Positions 1 through 5,005 of a stretch of DNA of 5,005 nucleotides are shown in pieces (the first letter of the stretch is position 1; every line of letters starts with the position of its first letter). The stretch is from an uncultured Clostridia bacterium (GTDB lineage: Bacteria; Bacillota; Clostridia; Lachnospirales; Bianqueaceae): positions 1-5,005 of the forward strand of contig CANOUM010000139.1 in assembly GCA_947570515.1 (NCBI GenBank), given 5' to 3'. The translations under genes and the position numbers were made by a program. The notes beneath the pieces are model-generated. The model saw only the letters and a program-made list of their open reading frames with translations. It did no database searches and had not been told where the DNA came from.

Positions 1-708
1 TACCATCTTTTCGTGTGCCCCGAGCATTGCCGGAATGATATTTTTTCCGAAATCATTGGAAGAGCCCGGCGTATTTTCATCCTCCTCTAGATACTTTTTC
101 AACTTTTTCCAGCTGAACACATAAACCCCCATCGAGGCTTTCGTTGATTTTGGCTCCGCCGGCTTTTCCTCAAATTCATAGATTCGGTTATCCTCATCTG
201 TATTCATAATTCCAAAGCGGCTGGCTTCCTCAAGCGTTACATTGAGTACGGCAATGGTACAAGCTGCTTCCTTTTTTCTATGATAGTCGATCATCTTAGA
301 ATAATCCATTTTATAAATATGATCCCCTGATAGAATCACCACATATTCCGGGTCATATCGCTCAATAAAATGCATATTTTGATAAATCGCATTTGCCGTT
401 CCCTTATACCATTCGCCGTCCTTGCCTCTTACATATGGCGGAAGCACAGATACTCCTCCGTCATTGCGGTCCAAGTCCCACGGTTGTCCATTACCGATAT
501 AAGCATTCAAATCAAGAGGCATATATTGCGTAAGCACCCCAACTGTATCAATGCCAGAGTTGATACAGTTGCTAAGCGTAAAATCAATAATACGATATTT
601 CCCTCCAAACGGAATTGCCGGCTTTGCCACCGTTTTCGTAAGTACGCCTAAGCGACTGCCCTGCCCGCCGGCCAGCAACATCGCCACGCTTTCTTTCTTA
701 GTACGCAT
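1..708 (-). CDS. glgC: Glucose-1-phosphate adenylyltransferase (ADP-glucose pyrophosphorylase), 3' end cut by window edge
   Basis: Cytoplasmic enzyme that makes ADP-glucose and pyrophosphate from ATP and glucose-1-phosphate, the committed step of bacterial glycogen synthesis. The 236 codons visible from the ATG at 708 run open to base 1. They cover the nucleotidyltransferase (Rossmann-like) domain. The C-terminal left-handed beta-helix domain lies outside the window; family members are usually about 380-430 residues. Visible motifs are the nucleotide loop AGGQGSRLGVLT (13-24), AKPAIPFGGKYRIIDF (28-43), the GQPWDLDR block (74-81), WYKGTANAIYQN (100-111), SGDHIYKMDY (127-136), whose Asp129 matches the catalytic Asp142 of E. 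coli GlgC, and FEEKP (179-183), whose Lys182 matches the glucose-1-phosphate-binding lysine. The usual P of the PLSNC motif is T here (Thr44), a mild change. The start is fixed by a strong ribosome site just upstream. It follows glgB by 42 bases with no terminator between them, so the two are probably cotranscribed. The paralogue GlgD is unlikely, because the catalytic motifs are intact. Confidence 0.96.
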   Translation of the reverse strand, partial: MRTKKESVAMLLAGGQGSRLGVLTKTVAKPAIPFGGKYRIIDFTLSNCINSGIDTVGVLTQYMPLDLNAYIGNGQPWDLDRNDGGVSVLPPYVRGKDGEWYKGTANAIYQNMHFIERYDPEYVVILSGDHIYKMDYSKMIDYHRKKEAACTIAVLNVTLEEASRFGIMNTDEDNRIYEFEEKPAEPKSTKASMGVYVFSWKKLKKYLEEDENTPGSSNDFGKNIIPAMLGAHEKMV

Positions 709-715
709 GTTTAAT

Positions 716-723
716 TTCCTCCA
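716..723 (-). promoter_or_regulatory. Ribosome binding site of glgC
   Basis: The minus strand reads TGGAGGAA here, a near-perfect Shine-Dalgarno sequence. The GGAGG core ends 9 bases before the ATG at 708. It sits in the 42-base glgB-glgC gap, where I see no promoter or hairpin, which supports one glgBC transcript with independent strong initiation of glgC. Confidence 0.85.
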
Positions 724-750
724 TTCTGGATAAATATAGATACAGGTTTA

Positions 751-2691
751 TCACTTTTTACCTGTTGTCTTCTGCTTACTTTCTTGATTGCCTTTTGTTC
801 GTTTTTTTCTGGTTGTAAAATACACGGCAGCCATCGGCGGTACCGTGATGGAAATAGACTGCTCATAGCCATGCATCGGTATTTTCTCCGCACTGATATA
901 CCCTTGATTTCGAATCCCAGATCCACCGAAGCGTTCTTCATCGCTATTCAGCACTTCTATATAATACGCATCCTGCGCCGCTCCAATTCTATAATTTTCT
1001 CTCGCCACAGGCGAAAAATTGACCACGGCCACCACTTCTTTTCCTTTTTTGTCCATGCGCCGAAAAGAAACTACATTCTGCATATGATCATCATGACAAA
1101 TCCAGCTAAATCCCTCCCATGAGCCATCCTGCTCATACAAAGCCGGATGCTTCAAATAAAAATGATTTAACTCTTTCACATACGCCTGCAGCTTTTGATG
1201 CATTTCATATTCCAGCAGATTCCAATCTAATGCCTGCGCATAATTCCATTCAATAAACTGTCCAAATTCGCTCCCCATAAATAATAGCTTTTTACCGGGG
1301 TGCGCCATTGTATAACCGTAAAAAGCTCGTAGTCCGGCAAATTTCTGCTCATACTCACCAGGATTTTTATCCAGCAGCGACTTTTTACCATGAACCACCT
1401 CATCATGGGACAAGGGCAAAATATAATTTTCTGAAAAAGCGTAAGTAAGAGAAAACGTAATATCATGATGGTGATCTTTTCTGAAATACGGATCCATGCT
1501 GATATATTCCAGCATATCGTTCATCCAGCCCATATTCCATTTAAAATTGAAGCCCAGGCCACCGTCAGAAACCGGTTTGGTTACCATAGGCCATGCCGTA
1601 GACTCTTCTGCAATCATCAAGATCCCCGGATGCTCTTTAAAAACTGCCTGATTCAGTGTCTGCAAAAATTTAACTGCTTCCAGATTTTCATATCCCCCAT
1701 ACTGATTCGCTACCCATTCTCCATCCTGACGGGCATAATTCAGATAAAGCATACTGGCCACCGCGTCCACTCTCAAACCGTCTATATGATACATATCAAG
1801 CCAAAACATGGCATTAGAAATTAAAAAGCTGACAACCTCAGGCCTGCCATAATCGAAAACTTTAGTTCCCCATTCATAATGCTCGCCCTTGCGCGGATCC
1901 TCATATTCATATAACGCATGTCCGTCAAACCAAGCAAGCCCTGCGGCGTCTTTAGGAAAATGTGCCGGCACCCAGTCCATAATAACGCCCAATTGATATT
2001 GATGACAGATATCAACAAACTCCATAAATTCTTTCGGTGTTCCATACCGCGAAGTCGGCGCATAATAGCCCAGCACCTGATATCCCCAAGAGCCGTCATA
2101 TGGATATTCTGCTAACGGCATCAGCTCAATATGCGTATATCCCATTGCTTTCACATATTGGCACAGCTCCTTTGCCAAACTCGGATATGGTAAGGGCTGC
2201 GTTTCCGGATCCAACTTCCATGAACCCGCATGCAGCTCATAAATATTCATCGGCGCTTCATAAGGAGACGTCTTTTCCCTCTTTTTCATCCATTTGGCAT
2301 CATGCCATTGATATCCTTCAAGATGATATAAAACGGAAGCGGTTGCCGGCCTCTTTTCCATATAAAATCCATAAGGATCGCTTTTCATATATGTCTGCCC
2401 GTCCGCTCCCACTATACAGTATTTATAAAGATCCAGCTCCTTCAGTCCATAGGCAAAGCCTTCCCAGAGTCCTGCGCTGCTGATTTTTTCCATCGAAAAT
2501 CCTTTTTGCGGATCCCAGCCGCAAAAATCCCCAACCACCGAAATACTTTTGGCGTTGGGTGCCCATACCCGAAAAACAGTACACACTTTACCATCCTCAT
2601 CCACGGCAGAATGTGCTCCCAGATATAAATAGGCTCGGTAATTGCTCCCTTCATGAAAGATGTGTACGGCAAAGTTGTTAGCTTTGTCCAT
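751..2691 (-). CDS. glgB: 1,4-alpha-glucan (glycogen) branching enzyme, GH13
   Basis: Cuts an alpha-1,4-linked chain and reattaches it through an alpha-1,6 bond, creating the branches of glycogen. The protein is 646 residues and starts FHEGSNYRAY (12-21). It is the shorter GlgB form, lacking the extra N1 module of the roughly 730-residue E. coli enzyme. A CBM48 beta-sandwich spans about 20-115 (VFRVWAPNAKSISVVGDFCGWD region). The GH13 barrel follows at about 150-520 with all four conserved regions: DWVPAHFP (239-246), GLRVDAVASM (305-314) with nucleophile Asp309, MIAEESTAWP (359-368) with likely acid/base Glu362, and LPLSHDEVVHG (425-435) with Asp430. An all-beta C-terminal domain ends near 626 (VPPMAAVYF). 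The last 19 residues are a Lys-rich, probably disordered tail. The ATG at 2691 has a ribosome site 9 bases upstream and a strong promoter. glgC follows closely, and the pair forms the start of a glycogen operon. All catalytic residues are present, so the enzyme should be active. Confidence 0.97.
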   Translation of the reverse strand: MDKANNFAVHIFHEGSNYRAYLYLGAHSAVDEDGKVCTVFRVWAPNAKSISVVGDFCGWDPQKGFSMEKISSAGLWEGFAYGLKELDLYKYCIVGADGQTYMKSDPYGFYMEKRPATASVLYHLEGYQWHDAKWMKKREKTSPYEAPMNIYELHAGSWKLDPETQPLPYPSLAKELCQYVKAMGYTHIELMPLAEYPYDGSWGYQVLGYYAPTSRYGTPKEFMEFVDICHQYQLGVIMDWVPAHFPKDAAGLAWFDGHALYEYEDPRKGEHYEWGTKVFDYGRPEVVSFLISNAMFWLDMYHIDGLRVDAVASMLYLNYARQDGEWVANQYGGYENLEAVKFLQTLNQAVFKEHPGILMIAEESTAWPMVTKPVSDGGLGFNFKWNMGWMNDMLEYISMDPYFRKDHHHDITFSLTYAFSENYILPLSHDEVVHGKKSLLDKNPGEYEQKFAGLRAFYGYTMAHPGKKLLFMGSEFGQFIEWNYAQALDWNLLEYEMHQKLQAYVKELNHFYLKHPALYEQDGSWEGFSWICHDDHMQNVVSFRRMDKKGKEVVAVVNFSPVARENYRIGAAQDAYYIEVLNSDEERFGGSGIRNQGYISAEKIPMHGYEQSISITVPPMAAVYFTTRKKRTKGNQESKQKTTGKK

Positions 2692-2700
2692 TTTATTTCA

Positions 2701-2707
2701 CTTCCTT
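2701..2707 (-). promoter_or_regulatory. Ribosome binding site of glgB
   Basis: The minus strand reads AAGGAAG, a slightly imperfect Shine-Dalgarno match, 9 bases before the ATG at 2691. It supports that start for glgB. Confidence 0.65.
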
Positions 2708-2721
2708 GCCTGTTTTTTGTT

Positions 2722-2751
2722 ATTATATCACAATGAGGGAAGAGTGGTCAA
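2722..2751 (-). promoter_or_regulatory. Housekeeping-sigma promoter of glgB(C), extended -10
   Basis: On the minus strand a -35 box TTGACC (2746-2751; consensus TTGACA) is followed after 18 bases by a perfect -10 box TATAAT (2722-2727). The TG dinucleotide one base before it makes TGATATAAT, an extended -10. The predicted transcription start is near 2715, giving a short leader of about 25 bases that holds only the ribosome site, so there is no room for a riboswitch or attenuator. The promoter lies downstream of the ligA terminator, as expected for a new transcription unit. I saw no clear operator, such as a catabolite-response element, around it. Confidence 0.8.
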
Positions 2752-2778
2752 CCTGTTTAGCATAAATATTATCGTCGC

Positions 2779-2808
2779 AAAAAGCCATTGCTTTTTGCAA
2801 TGGCCTTT
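2779..2808 (-). terminator. Rho-independent terminator of ligA
   Basis: The minus strand has the perfect 8-bp stem GCCATTGC/GCAATGGC (2797-2804 with 2784-2791) around an AAAAA loop (2792-2796). The stem can extend by a G-U pair and three A-T pairs into the run of five T (plus-strand A 2779-2783). It begins 12 bases after the ligA stop codon. Read on the plus strand the hairpin is followed only by a weak CTTTCC tract, so it points mainly in the minus direction. It closes the pcrA-ligA unit before the glgB promoter. Confidence 0.9.
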
Positions 2809-2820
2809 CCTGATTCTCTT

Positions 2821-4779
2821 TTATTTCCATTTTTCCAACAAATTTAACAACTCTGTTTCATTCAAAATGGGAATATTCAGTTTTTTTGCTTTTTGGTTCT
2901 TGGATGAGTGGCTCTCCGGATCATTATTGATCAGATACGTTGTCTTCTGACTTACGCTATCCGTTACTTTGGCTCCCTTTGCTTCCAAAAGTGCCTTAAG
3001 TTCATTTCTGTTTTCAAAATGCTGCAAACTGCCGGTAATCACAAAATTCATCCCGCTTAGCTTCTGATCGGTCTCTGCCTCCGGCTTAAACTCTATATAG
3101 CGCAGAAGATCTGCAATCATATTTTGATTCTCTTTCTGCTGAAAAAAGCAAACAACCGCATCTGCCAGCACAGGGCCTATCCCATCAATCTGTGCCAGCC
3201 GCTCCGCATCTGCCTCCATGATCGCTTCCAATTGATATCCGAACGATTTAGCCAAAAGCTTTGCTCCTGCCGCTCCAATGCCCGGAATCCCCAATGCATT
3301 TAAGAACCGATATAGCTCCCGGGTCCGGCTCTCCTCAATAGATTGCAGCAAATTTTCACAGGATTTTTCGCCAAACCCCTCCATCGCTGCTATCTCCTCT
3401 CGATGCTCTTTCAGACGATATAAATCTGCAAAATTATCAAGCCATTCCTTTTCAATCATCCGTGACAGCGTCGCCTCTGAAAGTCCGTCAATATTCATCG
3501 CCTGCCTCGAAACAAAATGTTCCATCGCCTTAAGCACTTTAGCCGGACATCCGGGATTACTGCACATGAGCACCTTAACATCCTCTCGCTCAACAAGCTC
3601 TGTCTTGCCACCACAGCGCGGACACTGCTCCGGAATCTCAGCGCTGCCGCTTTTCGTCAAATTTTCCGCCACCTGCGGAATAATCATATTGGCTTTATAT
3701 ACGGTAATCTCATCTCCAAGCCCCAGCTCCAGATCCTGCAAAATACTAACATTATGCAGACTCGCCCTTCTTACGGTTGTGCCCTCCAGCTCCACAGGCT
3801 CAAACACCGCTACCGGATTGATCAATCCCGTCCGCGAAGGACTCCATTCAATTTCCTTTAGCGTCGTTTTAACCTTTTCATCCTGCCATTTAAAGGCCAT
3901 CGAATCCTTAGGAAATTTAGCCGTGCTTACCAGCGCTTCTGACACCCGCAGACTATCTATCGTAAGCACCAGTCCATCTACCGGAAAGATAAGCTCCTGC
4001 GTCTTCTGCGCAAAGCGCAAAACCGCTTCCGGCACCTGCTCTGCCGTAAGCATCTCATATTCCACCAAATCAAACCCTTGTTCACGCAAAAACATGAGCT
4101 GCTTTTCTTTGGAATCCTCAAACTGCTGTGTATCTCCCTCAAAATCAACAAGAGAATACGCTAAAAAATACACGCCTCTCTGCGCTGTGATATGACTATC
4201 CAGCTGACGAACAGATCCACTGCACAAATTACGCGGATTTTTATACTGCTCTCCTTCCTCCAGACTTTGATTGATTCTCTCAAAATCCGGATAGGAAATC
4301 AGCGCCTCACCGCGTACCGACAGTTTTTCTTTACAAGGAATCTGTAAGGGCACATTCCGAAAAACCTTTGCATTTGGTGTAATATCTTCTCCTATTTCAC
4401 CATTTCCTCTGGTCGCCGCCATTACCAAATTTCCTTCTTCATAAGTCAGTGCTACGGTAAGTCCATCCAGCTTCCAGGACAATATGCCGCGCTGCTCTCC
4501 AAGAAATGCTGCCAAAGCCTCCGGATCTTTTGTTTTATCCAGTGATTTTAAAGGCGCCGCATGAGTCACCTTAGGCAGACTGCTGACAACCTCATATCCT
4601 ACACGCCGCGTTGGACTCCCCGATAATACAATTCCGCTTTTTTTCTCCAAGCCTTCGAGCTCGTCATAAAGCGCATCATATTCAAGATTGCTCATTTGTT
4701 CCTGATTCGTTTGATAATAGGCATAGGCTGCCTCATTCAAAATATGAATCAGTTTCTCCATCCTCTTTCTATCTTCCAT
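2821..4779 (-). CDS. ligA: NAD+-dependent DNA ligase LigA
   Basis: Seals 3'-OH/5'-phosphate nicks with NAD+ as adenylate donor; essential for Okazaki fragment joining and repair. From the ATG at 4779 it is 652 residues, a normal family length. Order: domain Ia (about 1-65, SNLEYDALYDEL), adenylation domain with WKLDG (102-106) and adenylated Lys103, ATRGNGEIGED (122-132), VRGE (155-158), NPRN (181-184), VDGLVL (267-272) and AFKW (295-298); OB fold (about 300-375, SRTG and EGTTV); zinc finger Cys386/389/406/411; helix-hairpin-helix repeats (about 416-560); BRCT (about 574-652). Compared with E. coli LigA, some NMN-site, adenine-site and lysine positions differ (see findings). I recall similar variants in Lachnospiraceae LigA, so it is probably functional. 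An in-frame ATG at 4791 would add four residues. I prefer 4779 because a GGAG lies 6 bases before it, whereas 4791 has no ribosome site. The gene follows the helicase gene by 30 bases and ends at a strong terminator. Confidence 0.96.
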   Translation of the reverse strand: MEDRKRMEKLIHILNEAAYAYYQTNQEQMSNLEYDALYDELEGLEKKSGIVLSGSPTRRVGYEVVSSLPKVTHAAPLKSLDKTKDPEALAAFLGEQRGILSWKLDGLTVALTYEEGNLVMAATRGNGEIGEDITPNAKVFRNVPLQIPCKEKLSVRGEALISYPDFERINQSLEEGEQYKNPRNLCSGSVRQLDSHITAQRGVYFLAYSLVDFEGDTQQFEDSKEKQLMFLREQGFDLVEYEMLTAEQVPEAVLRFAQKTQELIFPVDGLVLTIDSLRVSEALVSTAKFPKDSMAFKWQDEKVKTTLKEIEWSPSRTGLINPVAVFEPVELEGTTVRRASLHNVSILQDLELGLGDEITVYKANMIIPQVAENLTKSGSAEIPEQCPRCGGKTELVEREDVKVLMCSNPGCPAKVLKAMEHFVSRQAMNIDGLSEATLSRMIEKEWLDNFADLYRLKEHREEIAAMEGFGEKSCENLLQSIEESRTRELYRFLNALGIPGIGAAGAKLLAKSFGYQLEAIMEADAERLAQIDGIGPVLADAVVCFFQQKENQNMIADLLRYIEFKPEAETDQKLSGMNFVITGSLQHFENRNELKALLEAKGAKVTDSVSQKTTYLINNDPESHSSKNQKAKKLNIPILNETELLNLLEKWK

Positions 4780-4785
4780 ACAAAT

Positions 4786-4789
4786 CTCC
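4786..4789 (-). promoter_or_regulatory. Ribosome binding site deciding the ligA start
   Basis: The minus strand reads ATGGAGATTTGTATGGAAG. The GGAG at 4786-4789 is 6 bases before the ATG at 4779 and overlaps the upstream in-frame ATG at 4791. The sequence before 4791 (ATTATGCTTCGAA) has no Shine-Dalgarno match. This favours initiation at 4779. The GGAG is short, so initiation may be moderate or helped by coupling to the upstream helicase gene. Confidence 0.65.
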
Positions 4790-4809
4790 ATTTCGAAGCA
4801 TAATTATGA

Positions 4810-5004
4810 TCAAACCTTTTTAAGACCTGCCAGCTTTACAAACAACAGCTTCTCTCCTGCCTTTGCAAAATTTACCCTCACCTGATAATCCGCGCTCACC
4901 CATTTCACTTCTAATATAGTACCCAGTCCAAACTTTTTATGATGTACGGTATCTCCGGGCTGAAATGTGTCATTTTGATTCTCCGGCGGCTGCAGCGTAC
5001 TTGT
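4810..5004 (-). CDS. pcrA: ATP-dependent DNA helicase PcrA/UvrD, C-terminal end only
   Basis: The final 64 codons and TGA stop of a gene whose 5' part lies beyond the window; the complete protein is usually 700-750 residues. The reading frame gives FQPGDTVHHKKFGLGTILEV (residues 14-33 of the fragment) and then a beta-rich segment ending LAGLKKV. This matches the PcrA/UvrD C-terminal Tudor-like domain, with its GDxVxHKKFGxGTV signature and closing APLEKV-like end. That domain is known to contact RNA polymerase in PcrA. The residues just before it (TSTLQPPENQND) look like the usual disordered linker. PcrA is a superfamily 1A 3'-5' helicase acting in nucleotide excision repair, rolling-circle replication and removal of obstacles at forks. 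Its motor motifs cannot be checked here. The order pcrA then ligA matches the B. subtilis pcrB-pcrA-ligA cluster. UvrD-like naming is equally acceptable from this fragment. Confidence 0.85.
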   Translation of the reverse strand, partial: TSTLQPPENQNDTFQPGDTVHHKKFGLGTILEVKWVSADYQVRVNFAKAGEKLLFVKLAGLKKV

Positions 5005-5005
5005 T

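Noticed and set aside
370..733. Two overlapping plus-strand frames of 93 and 60 codons within glgC
   Set aside because: They are antisense to the intact GlgC motifs. Neither product resembles a known protein.
784..2483. Several plus-strand and alternative minus-strand frames of 65-148 codons inside glgB
   Set aside because: They lie in other frames over a complete GH13 gene whose conserved regions are all intact, so they are shadows.
2777..2808. The inverted repeat considered as an operator or a mobile-element end
   Set aside because: The stem, short A loop and following U run in the minus direction, directly after a stop codon, are fully explained by a rho-independent terminator.
2660..2950. 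A 96-codon plus-strand frame with a hydrophobic product spanning the ligA-glgB gap
   Set aside because: It overlaps the antisense of both genes, the ligA terminator and the glgB promoter. Its hydrophobicity comes from reading A/T-rich sequence, with no evident ribosome site or homology.
3278..4195. A 305-codon open frame on the plus strand inside ligA
   Set aside because: It is fully antisense to a clear LigA coding sequence. The product is Ser-rich with no recognisable domain, and it looks like a by-product of ligA codon usage.
4780..4809. Possible separate promoter for ligA in the 30-base gap after the helicase gene
   Set aside because: There is only AT-rich sequence (TAATTATG) with no convincing -35/-10 pair at proper spacing. 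Cotranscription with the upstream helicase gene is simpler.
1..5005. A novel defence, mobile or otherwise undescribed system
   Set aside because: All coding capacity is taken by four well-known housekeeping genes. There are no direct repeats, attachment sites, tRNA, toxin-antitoxin pair or foreign-looking segment that I can see.

Overview
The window looks like an ordinary chromosomal stretch from a Firmicute of the class Clostridia, most likely Lachnospiraceae. I base this on moderate-to-low GC, strong Shine-Dalgarno sites, the pcrA-ligA gene order, a GlgC of clostridial type, and a LigA whose motif variants I remember from Lachnospiraceae proteins. That taxonomic call rests on protein recall, not on a search.

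All four genes are on the minus strand, so transcription runs from high to low coordinates. From 5005 downward they are: (1) the last 64 codons of a PcrA/UvrD-type DNA helicase, cut by the window edge; (2) ligA, the NAD+-dependent DNA ligase, 30 bases after the helicase stop and probably in the same transcript; (3) a 129-base gap with a strong intrinsic terminator for ligA, then a near-consensus extended -10 promoter; (4) glgB, the glycogen branching enzyme; (5) glgC, the ADP-glucose pyrophosphorylase, 42 bases after glgB and cut at base 1. The window therefore joins the end of a DNA repair/replication operon to the start of a glycogen synthesis operon. GlgC makes the ADP-glucose donor and GlgB adds the alpha-1,6 branches. 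The glycogen synthase needed between them (glgA), and possibly glgD, would be expected beyond base 1 or elsewhere.

The plus strand holds no gene I can support. Its open frames are antisense shadows. I see no RNA gene, mobile element, CRISPR array or phage sequence, and no gene-free stretch longer than 129 bases. The one item that merits real attention is LigA: the adenylated lysine is present, but several residues reported as functionally important in E. coli LigA are substituted.
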